64,000 bases of DNA from CAUPWF01 sp964369755 (GTDB lineage: Bacteria > Bacillota > Clostridia > Lachnospirales > Lachnospiraceae), in contig CAYJFY010000001.1 of assembly GCA_964369755.1 (NCBI GenBank), positions 91,872 to 155,871 of the forward strand, read 5' to 3'. Numbering within the stretch: the first letter of the stretch is position 1; each line of letters opens with the position of its first letter. A program made the translations under genes and the position numbers. This document shows, one piece after another, positions 25,078-33,806 of this stretch. The notes below the pieces were generated by a model. That model saw nothing but the letters and a program-made list of their open reading frames with translations. It made no database searches and was not told where the DNA came from.

Positions 25078-27001
25078 AATTATTTTTCTCTAAAAACACT
25101 CCCATCAAATATACTATTCCTATTTTACGAAATTCATATCCATACAAATCATCTTCAGGAATCACTTTGTATTTTTCCAACATATCTAGTAATTGCTTTT
25201 CATCTAGAAACTCCCGTACCCTTTCATGGGACAACACTCTAGCAATGTCTTGATACACTTCATCCCATATGGGTTCAATTCGCTCTCTCCAATCAGAACT
25301 TTGCACCCCACGAGGAGCTGTTTCTGGCAAGAATGATTGCGGTAGGAGGTCTTTGCAATAAATTCGAACCAATCTACGCGTCTCCAACTTCTCATTGGTA
25401 AAGCACTCTATCGGTAGCGAATTACAGAACATCAACATCCGTGCATCTTTGGACGGATCTCGCACTAGAAACCCTTGTTTTAGTGACATCCCACAATCAT
25501 AATCTGCAATGTGGGCATAGGAAATTGAATTAGCCGCTAATTGTCTGTACTCCTGAAACGAAAGACGCTTGTATTTATCTGCCGGTCCATTCGTTTCTAT
25601 TCGCTTATCATTATAATCTATCTGCAACATTTTTGCTTTCTCTGCACCTAATAAACCTTTTTCAAGATAGTTATCATCTTCCTTTATTTTCCCAAACATC
25701 TCCTTGAATAGGTATGGAAAATATTTTTTCCTACTATATCGTTTCTTCTTCGCTAGTCTATTGGCAGTTTTTAACGCCTTCAAAAATTTCTTTTGTCTAA
25801 CCAACTCCTGTATATAAATCTCCGTTGTTCTACCAAACGAGATAGTCATATTTCCCATCTGTCCAATGAGAACAATCTTTCTTCCGTCGTCCCCTATCCT
25901 TTTAAATAACCCGTGAATCCAACCTAAGTTTGTAATAGATTTATATGGTGATTCATATGTTTCTAGAATTTCCCTCATGTTTGTGAATCCATTTTCTTCC
26001 GGTTTTTTTATAAAATTTGTTTTAATATTAGAATATAAAGAAGCAAATTCTCGCACCTTCTCTGTCTCATCTGGAACATAATATTTTGTATTAATCTTAG
26101 TTTGATATCCATCAATCGGCACATATGTATATCCATAAATATTCTTATTCTCTTTTTCTAAGGCTTTTGCAGCCCATGCAGTGGTTGTTGTAGAATCAAA
26201 CCCACCTGATAGCATGGAACCTGGCTCTCCACAAACTCCGTCTATGCTCTCTTCTACACATTGTTGAAAGAGTTCGCGAAACTTCGCACAATATTCCTCG
26301 TCACTTCCTAGTTGCAATGGTTCAACTTGACTCACATCTCGATAAAGCACCTTTTCCACTGAGTGCTTATCAATCACATAATAATGGGCAGCTTCCAATC
26401 GAAAGACATCTGCATACACAGTATCCTCTGGATTTGAAAGAATGGCCAGCTGCTCTAATGCAAGATATATGCCTAGCCACTCTTCATTCAACGCTTTCTT
26501 CTTGCTACCAGCCAAAATTGAATCCATCCTTGTCCCAAAGTAGAGTTTCGCCCCAACCCTTTGGTAATACAAGGTCCGAGATGCTATGTAATCTACTCCT
26601 AATATTAACTTTTTTGTATCCATATGATAAGCTGCATAAGAATAACTTCCAAATACGTGAACTCCCATCTGTGGTCCCCAGCGTTGATAAGCGCGGAATA
26701 GTAGTGCTCCATCTGGAATTTCCGCATCATCCACCTTTAATTTTTGCATCAATTCTCTTCTATTATCAATGACACAATCCGTTGTAAATACCACCCGCAT
26801 ATCTCGATCAACAACCGGTAATTGATCTTTGTGTGACCATCTTTTAATATACTGAAGTCCGCATCCCATGATCACATTCTCTTCTTCTAACACTTCATAA
26901 CGATCAATCCGATACCCTTCGTATACACTTTGCATCGCAGTACTGATATCCCTTTGTTTTTCTGTAGATTCGAAATCCACACATCCCCATATTGCTGACA
27001 T
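25070..27001 (-). CDS. Lasso cyclase C (asparagine synthetase-like)
   Basis: A 643-residue protein of the asparagine synthase B family. In lasso synthesis it adenylates the ring Asp/Glu side chain and closes the macrolactam with the new N terminus. The glutaminase-like N-terminal half starts MSAIWGC, with Ser instead of the catalytic Cys at position 2, so no glutamine hydrolysis is expected, as in other lasso C proteins. The synthetase half has the ATP-pyrophosphatase loop SGGFDST (265-271), and later FLVRDPSKDARMLMFCNSLP, a typical AsnB-like C-terminal motif. It is 20 nt after the exporter gene and upstream of the precursor, an unusual order. Confidence 0.9.
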   Translation of the reverse strand: MSAIWGCVDFESTEKQRDISTAMQSVYEGYRIDRYEVLEEENVIMGCGLQYIKRWSHKDQLPVVDRDMRVVFTTDCVIDNRRELMQKLKVDDAEIPDGALLFRAYQRWGPQMGVHVFGSYSYAAYHMDTKKLILGVDYIASRTLYYQRVGAKLYFGTRMDSILAGSKKKALNEEWLGIYLALEQLAILSNPEDTVYADVFRLEAAHYYVIDKHSVEKVLYRDVSQVEPLQLGSDEEYCAKFRELFQQCVEESIDGVCGEPGSMLSGGFDSTTTTAWAAKALEKENKNIYGYTYVPIDGYQTKINTKYYVPDETEKVREFASLYSNIKTNFIKKPEENGFTNMREILETYESPYKSITNLGWIHGLFKRIGDDGRKIVLIGQMGNMTISFGRTTEIYIQELVRQKKFLKALKTANRLAKKKRYSRKKYFPYLFKEMFGKIKEDDNYLEKGLLGAEKAKMLQIDYNDKRIETNGPADKYKRLSFQEYRQLAANSISYAHIADYDCGMSLKQGFLVRDPSKDARMLMFCNSLPIECFTNEKLETRRLVRIYCKDLLPQSFLPETAPRGVQSSDWRERIEPIWDEVYQDIARVLSHERVREFLDEKQLLDMLEKYKVIPEDDLYGYEFRKIGIVYLMGVFLEKNNYF

Positions 27002-27021
27002 TCTTCTCTCCCATCCAAATA

Positions 27022-28722
27022 TTAATTACTATCAATCACTATTTTCTTATCTTTGATTCGTATACATCTATCGCAATAATTCATAATGCTTTTTCTATGG
27101 CTAATCAATAAGCAGGTTAATCCTTTTGTATGTTCTCTCAGGTGCTGCAACACTGCTATTTCCGTCGCTTCGTCTAGTGCACTGGTAGCTTCGTCTAGAA
27201 TCAGTATAGGAGCTTTCTTTGCTAAAGCCCTACATATAGAGATTCTCTGTGCTTGCCCCTCTGAAATCCCAAGCCCTTTTTCTCCGATTACTGTATACAA
27301 TCCTTGTGGCGTGCTTCTCACAAACTCATCTACGGACACTACCTTTAGTAATTCCCAAATTTCTTCCTCACTAATCTCCTTGCATCCCACTCGAATATTA
27401 TCTATAATCCTTCCGCTAATCAATGTATTCCCCTGTGGGACATAAGAGATGTATTTTCTTACGCCTGCATTTATATCCTTTTCCTCGCCCTCTGCGGAAC
27501 AGATTTTCAGGCTTCCTTTATCCGGAGTAAGATAAGCCATCAAGAGGCGTATAAAAGTAGTTTTTCCTATCCCAGAAGTTCCCATCATCGCTACAAATTC
27601 GCCTTTATTTATATCTACACTAGCATTTTCTAGTATTACTTCACTTCCATATGCAAAGGTAATGTCTTCTGCCTTAATCCCTAATCCATTCACTTCTTTT
27701 ATCTCTAGACTCTGGTTTTCTGCTTCGATCTCATTAATCTCTATCACTCGTGCAGCAGATGCAGCGATAGCCACTACCCTTGGTAATAATTTCGACAATC
27801 CTACCACTGGAGCTTGAATTTGAGACACCAATTGAATAAACATAGTCATGGTTCCATAACTAATCACTCCACTAGACAGTTGTCCTGCCGAATACACTAA
27901 GGCCACTACATACCCAAGTTGAAAACTTCCTCCTAAGAATGCACCAGAAATAGCGCTAATATTTTGACGCTTCTTTACCCAATACAATCTCTCTTTACGC
28001 AACTGGGATATTGTCGTATTTGCAATTTCTTGTGCATTAAAAGCTTTATACACAACAAGGTTCTCCACACTTTCTTGCATATATGATTTGTATTTTGATT
28101 CTGATTGTTGAATCTTATTTTGAATTGGTCGCATTTTTTTTCCTGTAATTATTCCAATTAGTGCACTAATCGGTCCCAAGAACAATGCAAATAAAGCTAT
28201 TTTAATATCGAAAAACGCTAATGCACCAAATGCTACGATTAGATTAACTCCTAATGAAAAGATACTCGGAATCACTTCCGCCACCCCAGTTGCGACAATC
28301 TCTATATCACTAGACAATCGGGTAACAATATCTCCACTATGGTATTTCGAAATCTCTTTCCATGCGGATTTCATAACTGAATCATATACCTTGATTCTAA
28401 TTGAAAAGGCAAATCGTTCGTTCACCATAACCGTCACAATACTATTCATTGCCGTAAGTGTTAATGAAGCCACAATCACCATTCCATACAGAATCACATT
28501 ATTATAATTCACTCCACTTGATATTGCCCCATCAATAATATTTCTTGCAAAAAGCATCATCCCCAGTGATGCCCCACTTTGTAAAAGACTAATTACCATA
28601 ATCCCCATCAATGATTTCATATGTGGTTTCGTCTGCTCCATAACCCACTTAAATGCTTGTCGGTTATCTTTTATATCGTGTAACTTTCGTCTCACACCAC
28701 GTGCCTTTACATTTTTACCCAT
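27022..28722 (-). CDS. Lasso peptide ABC exporter D (fused TMD-NBD)
   Basis: A 566-residue half-transporter. Residues to about 310 hold six membrane helices of the ABC type 1 exporter fold. The nucleotide-binding domain has Walker A GTSGIGKTT (about 382-390), a modified signature ISEGQ in GLGISEGQAQRISICRAL, Walker B ILILDEATSALD and the H-loop ISHRKS. No peptidase domain, as expected because B2 removes the leader. The ATG at 28722 has AGGAG 6 nt upstream; the earlier ATG at 28728 touches the ribosome binding site. As the partner of the adjacent cyclase and precursor it likely exports the mature lasso peptide and gives immunity. Confidence 0.88.
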   Translation of the reverse strand: MGKNVKARGVRRKLHDIKDNRQAFKWVMEQTKPHMKSLMGIMVISLLQSGASLGMMLFARNIIDGAISSGVNYNNVILYGMVIVASLTLTAMNSIVTVMVNERFAFSIRIKVYDSVMKSAWKEISKYHSGDIVTRLSSDIEIVATGVAEVIPSIFSLGVNLIVAFGALAFFDIKIALFALFLGPISALIGIITGKKMRPIQNKIQQSESKYKSYMQESVENLVVYKAFNAQEIANTTISQLRKERLYWVKKRQNISAISGAFLGGSFQLGYVVALVYSAGQLSSGVISYGTMTMFIQLVSQIQAPVVGLSKLLPRVVAIAASAARVIEINEIEAENQSLEIKEVNGLGIKAEDITFAYGSEVILENASVDINKGEFVAMMGTSGIGKTTFIRLLMAYLTPDKGSLKICSAEGEEKDINAGVRKYISYVPQGNTLISGRIIDNIRVGCKEISEEEIWELLKVVSVDEFVRSTPQGLYTVIGEKGLGISEGQAQRISICRALAKKAPILILDEATSALDEATEIAVLQHLREHTKGLTCLLISHRKSIMNYCDRCIRIKDKKIVIDSN

Positions 28723-28775
28723 TCTCATCTCCTACATATCGACTAGTTCTCTTCAATCAATTACTCACACCCTAC

Positions 28776-28804
28776 AGAATAGATGATTTATCCGAATAAA
28801 TCAA
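28776..28804 (-). promoter_or_regulatory. Candidate promoter with operator for exporter-cyclase-precursor genes
   Basis: Minus strand TTGATT (28804-28799), 17-nt spacer, TATTCT (28781-28776). A perfect 7-bp inverted repeat, GATTTAT and ATAAATC (28785-28802), fills the spacer and touches the -35 box, a position typical of a repressor site. The hexamers are only moderate matches. Confidence 0.45.
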
Positions 28805-28811
28805 TACTTAT

Positions 28812-29591
28812 TTATAAACTAATAATAAACCTAGTATACTCACCTAAAACACTCTCACACTGAATGCTTCCATTTTGTTTTTCTACAATTGTCTTCGCAA
28901 TATATAGACCCAATCCACTACCTGATTTTTCTGGTGTTCTCGCTTTTGACGTTGTAAATGTTCTATCAAATATAAAGGGCAAGTCATCTGCACTAATTCC
29001 CTCTCCATTATCCTCAACTATAAGTTGAACCCCTTTTGCTTCATATTTTAAGGTAATCTGGATATGGTCTTGCTCCTCTGTATGTTCAATTGCATTTCTT
29101 ATCAAGTTATCTAACACCCTTAAAAATAATTGAATGTCCAAATCTATCTTCACATTCTCTTGCACTAGATTTATGAGGCTACATTTTCTAGCTCCCAAAA
29201 CATCCGATACTTCTAATTGGATTACATATTCTTCCAAGAACACTCCTATATCCACTTCTTGCTTCTCTATTTTAAATTCTGGTTGATTAAGCTTTTGGGA
29301 AAAATACAATTCACCAATTAATTGCTCTAATGACTTCAATCTACCATCCACTGCCTGAAGCAGGTACAACTTCTCTTCTTCGTCTGGATTTCCATTCAGC
29401 AAGCGATCCACTGCACCTCTCATTGCAGCAGTTGGTGCTCTTAGATCATGTGATATATTTTCTAAAATACGGATTCTCGCTTTTTCTGAATCCACCAATT
29501 TTTTATTGACTCGCTCTAACTCTATACTTGTATCAATGATCTTAGCGGTAAGAGTATCAATTTCATTAATATCTGGTTCTTCAAACTTCAT
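28812..29591 (-). CDS. Soluble sensor histidine kinase (HATPase core without membrane part)
   Basis: A 259-residue histidine kinase with a coiled N-terminal stretch, H-box ENISHDLRAPTAAMRGAV (about 45-62), N-box NLIRNAIEH, G1 VEDNGEGI, F-box FDRTF and G2 GSGLGLYIAK. It has all catalytic boxes but no membrane helix and no input domain, so it must sense through a partner or in the cytoplasm. The ATG at 29591 follows AAGGAGG; an upstream TTG at 29618 is not needed. It overlaps the response regulator gene by 11 nt. Next to the lasso exporter it is a natural candidate regulator of the lasso genes, but the cognate regulator is interrupted. Confidence 0.85.
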   Translation of the reverse strand: MKFEEPDINEIDTLTAKIIDTSIELERVNKKLVDSEKARIRILENISHDLRAPTAAMRGAVDRLLNGNPDEEEKLYLLQAVDGRLKSLEQLIGELYFSQKLNQPEFKIEKQEVDIGVFLEEYVIQLEVSDVLGARKCSLINLVQENVKIDLDIQLFLRVLDNLIRNAIEHTEEQDHIQITLKYEAKGVQLIVEDNGEGISADDLPFIFDRTFTTSKARTPEKSGSGLGLYIAKTIVEKQNGSIQCESVLGEYTRFIISL

Positions 29592-30285
29592 TTCTTTCAC
29601 TCGCCTCCTTACCGACAAAACAATATCCCTTAGCCCATACCGTCTCGATTAGTTCTGCTGCCATTATATTTACACCTAATTTTTTTCTTAATCGAGATAC
29701 ATTCACCATGATCGAAGGACGATCTCCTTCTTGATAGGTTCCCCAGATTTGTTTACCTATCGCTTCGTAGGTAAGCAACTCACCTCTATTCATTATAAAA
29801 AAATGGAGTATTTCATATTCTGGAGCAGTGAGTTGTAGATTTTATCCATTACAACTTACTGATTTTTCGACGATATCAATTTCTAACGGCGGAAAAAAAC
29901 GAATATTATTAGATATTGGTTGCGCTCTTCGAATAGACGTAAGTATGCGAGCATGTAATTCCCTCGTGCTAAAGGGTTTCTCAATATAGTCATCCGCCCC
30001 CATCATCAACCCCTTTACTTTATCGTCTTCTGAAATTTTGCCTGTAACAAATATAATCGGTGCTTGACTCTTATCTCTCAAAAGAGAAAATCCCTGAAAT
30101 CCGTCCATCTTAGGCATCATTACATCTAACAGAATACAATCTGGTTGCATCTCACTCAACACTTCAATCGCTCTTGCAATCGAATCAGCTACATATACTC
30201 TAAACCCCAACTCCTTAAAGCTAGATGAGGTAATCTTCAACATGTCTTTATCATCGTCAATAAATAATAAGGTATTCATATTCAT
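29581..30285 (-). pseudogene. OmpR-family response regulator, interrupted by in-frame TAA
   Basis: Reads as one frame of 234 codons for a normal receiver plus winged-helix regulator, broken once by TAA at 29842-29844. The receiver (residues 1-120) is intact: acidic pocket LFIDDDKD, phospho-acceptor Asp54 in ILLDVMMPKMDG, Thr in FVTG, Lys in EKPF. After the stop the frame continues NLQLTAPEYEILHFF and the winged helix (RPSIMVNVSRLRKKLG, ETVWAKGYCFVG), still in frame. The first downstream ATG (29793) has no ribosome binding site. A truncated, DNA-binding-free receiver is the expected product. A point mutation, strain variation or sequencing error could explain it; stop read-through is unlikely. 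Confidence 0.85.
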
Positions 30286-30331
30286 CCCCCTTTCACGCCA
30301 AACATTGTTCTCTATATCTCTTTCCCAATAA

Positions 30332-30985
30332 CTACAGTCTACTACTCATCTTCCAAAACTCTATCTCATGCACACTGCCCTTGTAGAATATCTCTTTAAG
30401 ATGTTCTTTTCTCTCCTCGCTAATGTCAGCACAGAATCTATCAACATAAGCGCACAAAAACTCACACGCAACACCAAAAGATTCTATAGTGTAATCTGCA
30501 ACCATATCCCAATATTTTATCTGTTTGATATCTGCATACTCTTCTACCACTTTCTTCCATACCCAATAATAACTTAGGGTACAAGGAAGTGTTGCCATCA
30601 AGATTTCAGCTGCATCTCCTGTTTTTGCGATGTCTAACATAAAATCACAATAAGCTTTAGTCACTGGTGTTGGTGATACTGCCTCAGCCTCTTCCGGGCT
30701 AATCCCCCAACTATTTAGATAGACCAATCTTGTCGCTCCTTCACTTTCGTTAACAAAACTCATCAGCGAATAATACACCTTCATCTCCTCTAGTGATGAT
30801 GCACGATACATTGCAATTGCAAATGATCTGGCATACTCCTTGAGATATAAGGTGTCTTGGACCATATAATGCTTAAATACTTCCTCGCTCATCTTATCTG
30901 TTGCAACATCTGTCACAAAATCACTGTGAAAACACTCCAACCATGCTTCGCGTGAGTGTTCCAATACTTCTTTCATAAAACTCAT
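30332..30985 (-). CDS. tenA: Thiaminase II / aminopyrimidine aminohydrolase (TenA)
   Basis: A 217-residue all-helical protein of the TenA family, which hydrolyses degraded thiamine (aminomethyl pyrimidine) to HMP for thiamine salvage. Catalytic Cys135 sits in ATLPCTLSYYWVWKK, the same number as in the Bacillus enzyme, and the C-terminal GSVHEIEFWKM carries the conserved E-x-x-FW. It stands 21 nt downstream of a ThiT-like transporter gene, so uptake and salvage are coupled. No TPP riboswitch was recognised upstream of the pair. Confidence 0.9.
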   Translation of the reverse strand: MSFMKEVLEHSREAWLECFHSDFVTDVATDKMSEEVFKHYMVQDTLYLKEYARSFAIAMYRASSLEEMKVYYSLMSFVNESEGATRLVYLNSWGISPEEAEAVSPTPVTKAYCDFMLDIAKTGDAAEILMATLPCTLSYYWVWKKVVEEYADIKQIKYWDMVADYTIESFGVACEFLCAYVDRFCADISEERKEHLKEIFYKGSVHEIEFWKMSSRL

Positions 30986-31006
30986 ATACTCTGTCTCCTC
31001 TTATTT

Positions 31007-31609
31007 CTACTGACGTGCTCCAACGCTTCTCTTGATGATGCTAAACGGTAAAACAGCCATCACTACAAGCGCCATCAAATTCTCTAGTCCATGAGCCGAT
31101 ACATTCACTATCAAGCTATATTCCCAAACTCCTTGTCCTTCTGGTGCATATTGTCCAAAGAACACAACGCCGGCAAAAACGTGTCCGACAATACTAATTA
31201 CAAGTGCCAATAGAGCACCTAACAATATCTTATATCTCTTATCTGTTCCAAATACTGCCGCAAGCGATAGGCAACTGTAGCACATGAGATGTTCTACGAT
31301 GATTTGCGCCCAGTGAATCGGAACCCATGATGGTTGTAGAAATATCGCTAATATTCCGACTACGATTCCACTGTAAAATGCTGGCTTGATTCCATAAACC
31401 ACTGCCAATACCATAATCGGCAATACTGATAACAAGGTCACCCTTCCAGTTGTTGGCAATACGATGTACATCATTCTTAACACCAATGTAATTGCAACGA
31501 TGACACCACAACTTGTCAACATCTTCGTATTAAACTTTGTATTCGCACAAAGTTTCAGCATCATAGCATAATAAGCCCCTGTAACTCCAAAAATCAATAT
31601 ATTTTGCAT
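31007..31609 (-). CDS. thiT: Thiamine ECF transporter S-component (ThiT-like)
   Basis: A 200-residue membrane protein with six helices, resembling ThiT. Features include GRVTLLSVLPIMVLAVVYGI, KPAFYSGIVVGIL, and near the end WEYSLIVNVSAHGLENL, where the Trp, Tyr and Asn/His residues lie where ThiT binds thiamine. It would bind thiamine and dock onto the shared ECF energising module, which is not encoded here. The ATG at 31609 follows GAGGGAAGAG. Followed by tenA. Confidence 0.78.
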   Translation of the reverse strand: MQNILIFGVTGAYYAMMLKLCANTKFNTKMLTSCGVIVAITLVLRMMYIVLPTTGRVTLLSVLPIMVLAVVYGIKPAFYSGIVVGILAIFLQPSWVPIHWAQIIVEHLMCYSCLSLAAVFGTDKRYKILLGALLALVISIVGHVFAGVVFFGQYAPEGQGVWEYSLIVNVSAHGLENLMALVVMAVLPFSIIKRSVGARQ

Positions 31610-31633
31610 CTCTTCCCTCTTCCCGATTACATG

Positions 31634-31672
31634 AAAAGAGCTATACACCTGTTAAAAATGCATAACTCTTTG
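31634..31672 (-). terminator. Terminator between efp and thiT
   Basis: Stem of about 13 pairs (two G-U): plus-strand arms AAAGAGCTATACA (31635-31647) and TGCATAACTCTTT (31659-31671). On the minus strand it ends CTCTTTTC. It ends efp transcription and lies in the leader of thiT. Confidence 0.6.
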
Positions 31673-31702
31673 TTTCATTCTTATATTTACTATAATTTAA
31701 GA

Positions 31703-32260
31703 CTACGCCCTAGATAAGTATTCTCCTGTACGTGTATCAATCTTCAATACATCACCTTGCTCAACAAACAATGGTACATATACTGTCGCACCTGTCTCAA
31801 CGATTGCTGGCTTTGTTGCACCTTGTGCTGTATCACCTTTGAATCCTGGCTCTGTTTCGATGATTGCCAATTCAACAAACAACGGTGGCTCTACTGCGAA
31901 TACGTTTCCATTGTGTGAACAGATTTTTACGTATTCATTTTCTTTTACAAATTTCAAAGCATCTCCAATCGCCTCTTCATTCAATGCGATTTGCTCGAAA
32001 GTCTCCCCATCCATAAAGTGATATAGTTCACCATCTGAATATAGGTATTGCATGTCCTTTCTCTCGATATGAGCTTTTGGAAATTTTTCAGTAGGTCTGA
32101 AAGTCTTCTCTACCACTGCTCCTGATATAATGTTTCTTAGTTTTGTTCTTACAAACGCTGCACCTTTTCCCGGTTTTACATGTTGAAATTCCAATATCTG
32201 AAAAATATTGTTTTCTATTTGAAGTGTAACACCATTTTTAAAATCTCCTGCTGAAATCAT
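31703..32260 (-). CDS. efp: Elongation factor P
   Basis: The 185-residue translation factor that relieves ribosome stalling at polyproline. Three OB-like domains are present, and the tip loop HVKPGKGAAFVRTK carries Lys32, the residue modified in Bacillus-type EF-P. The C-terminal signature (DVLKIDTRTGEYLSRA) is complete. The beta-helix protein of the window has Pro-rich repeats, though no long polyproline runs. Single gene ended by the terminator at 31634-31672. Confidence 0.97.
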   Translation of the reverse strand: MISAGDFKNGVTLQIENNIFQILEFQHVKPGKGAAFVRTKLRNIISGAVVEKTFRPTEKFPKAHIERKDMQYLYSDGELYHFMDGETFEQIALNEEAIGDALKFVKENEYVKICSHNGNVFAVEPPLFVELAIIETEPGFKGDTAQGATKPAIVETGATVYVPLFVEQGDVLKIDTRTGEYLSRA

Positions 32261-32320
32261 TTGTATTCCTCCTTAATCTTCACTACCTTATAGTTTATAA
32301 TAACTTGCAACTTTTTTCAA

Positions 32321-32821
32321 CTACTTATTTTTATGTTTCTCATAAGATTTGAGAACAATTTGCTCCAAATAACGTTTTAACACAATTTGTATCTCCTCTT
32401 TTGGGTTCATCGGCATTACTAAAAAACTCTTAATATTTGCTCTTTTCGCTCCCCAAACATCTGTAAATAACTGATCACCCACAAAAATCGTATTGCTTTC
32501 ATCGGTTCCCATAATCGTCATCGCCTTCTTGTAATTCTTCGTAGACGGCTTATGCGCGTCATAGATATAATCAACCCCGATATCTTGATTAAACATCTTC
32601 ACACGTGCCTCCTTGTTGTTCGATATCAAACAACAGGAAAATCCTAGTTCCTTTAGATTCGCAAACAAGCTCTTTGCACGATCATCTGCTGGTGCCCCAT
32701 GGGGAACCAAAGTATTGTCAACATCAAAAATCACACCACGAACACCTTGGCTATACAATTCCTTAAAGGGAATGACATAGGTTGATTTATAATATTCATC
32801 TGGATAAAAGTATTTTAACAT
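32321..32821 (-). CDS. YqeG-family HAD-IIIA phosphatase
   Basis: A 166-residue HAD hydrolase. The nucleophile motif is GVIFDVDNTLVPHGAP, motif II LISNN, Lys in HKPSTKNYKKAM, motif III/IV GDQLFTDVWGAKRAN. This matches the YqeG/Gep4-like group, related to phosphatidylglycerophosphate phosphatases. Gene neighbours gpsA, plsY and further on cdsA make a lipid role reasonable. It follows gpsA by 10 nt. Confidence 0.85.
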   Translation of the reverse strand: MLKYFYPDEYYKSTYVIPFKELYSQGVRGVIFDVDNTLVPHGAPADDRAKSLFANLKELGFSCCLISNNKEARVKMFNQDIGVDYIYDAHKPSTKNYKKAMTIMGTDESNTIFVGDQLFTDVWGAKRANIKSFLVMPMNPKEEIQIVLKRYLEQIVLKSYEKHKNK

Positions 32822-32831
32822 TTTTCCCCCT

Positions 32832-33806
32832 TTAACGTATCATCAAATCTCTTACGGCTTCGCTAGCTTGTTTGCCTTCAAACAACACAGCATTCACTTC
32901 ATTTACAATCGGAAGTTCCACGTCATATTGTTCTCCTAACTTCTTCGCAGCCTTTGCCGAATAGACACCCTCTACCACCATTTTCACCTCTTCCATGGCT
33001 TCTTCCATGGTTTTTCCTTGTCCCATGAGGTATCCTGCTTTTCGGTTTCGACTGTGAACACTTGCACAAGTTACAATCAAGTCTCCGATTCCAGTCAATC
33101 CATTGAAGGTCTCCAATTGACCACCCATTTTCACACCCAATCGACCCATTTCAGCCACGCCACGTGTAATGAGCGCTGCCTTGGTATTGTCTCCATATCC
33201 TAGACCATCGGCTATCCCTGCCGCTAGTGCGATGACATTTTTCAAGGAACCACCAAGTTCAATTCCCTTGATATCTGTGCTTGTATATACACGAAATGTT
33301 TCGTTCTTAAATATCTGCTGCAGATACTCTGCATCTTGAATGTCTTTTGCCCCAATCACTACTGTAGTCGGTAGGTTTTTCCCTACTTCTTCAGCATGAC
33401 TCGGTCCAGATAATACTGCGACTGTTGCATTTGGTATCTCTTCTTCGATTTGCTCACTCAGAGTCATCAAGGTAGTTTCTTCGATTCCCTTGGCTACATC
33501 CACGATAATTTGTCCTTCTCGAACAAAAGGTTTCATCATTTTAGCCGTGCTTCTTGTAAATGGCGAAGGAACTGCTAAAACACAGAAATCCATGTCTTCA
33601 ATCGCCTCTTGCAAGACATTGGTAATCTGAATATTCTCAGACAACTCCACACCTGGTAGCTTTGTCGCGTGTACTCTTTTCTTCTTCAGCATCTCCACTT
33701 CATCATCTAAGATAGACCATATGGTCACATCATGTCCGTTGGTTTCTAATAGAACAGACAAGGCTGTCCCCCAACTCCCTGCACCAATCATTCCAACTTT
33801 AGCCAT
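32832..33806 (-). CDS. gpsA: Glycerol-3-phosphate dehydrogenase [NAD(P)+]
   Basis: A 324-residue GpsA that reduces dihydroxyacetone phosphate to sn-glycerol 3-phosphate for phospholipids. NAD site KVGMIGAGSWGTALSVLL at the start, SGPSHAEEV, catalytic Lys region ELGGSLKNVIALAAGIADGL, and GLTGIGDLIVTC are all standard. The ATG at 33806 has AGGAGG 6 nt upstream and overlaps the plsY stop by 8 nt. Product feeds PlsY encoded just before it. Confidence 0.97.
   Translation of the reverse strand: MAKVGMIGAGSWGTALSVLLETNGHDVTIWSILDDEVEMLKKKRVHATKLPGVELSENIQITNVLQEAIEDMDFCVLAVPSPFTRSTAKMMKPFVREGQIIVDVAKGIEETTLMTLSEQIEEEIPNATVAVLSGPSHAEEVGKNLPTTVVIGAKDIQDAEYLQQIFKNETFRVYTSTDIKGIELGGSLKNVIALAAGIADGLGYGDNTKAALITRGVAEMGRLGVKMGGQLETFNGLTGIGDLIVTCASVHSRNRKAGYLMGQGKTMEEAMEEVKMVVEGVYSAKAAKKLGEQYDVELPIVNEVNAVLFEGKQASEAVRDLMIR

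Noticed and set aside
25070..27001. Housekeeping asparagine synthetase B
   Set aside because: The glutaminase Cys2 is replaced by Ser and the gene is flanked by a lasso precursor and exporter.
31610..31702. TPP riboswitch ahead of thiT-tenA
   Set aside because: Neither the CTGAGA nor the ACCTGATCTGGATAAT-type conserved blocks are present; the hairpin there is a terminator.
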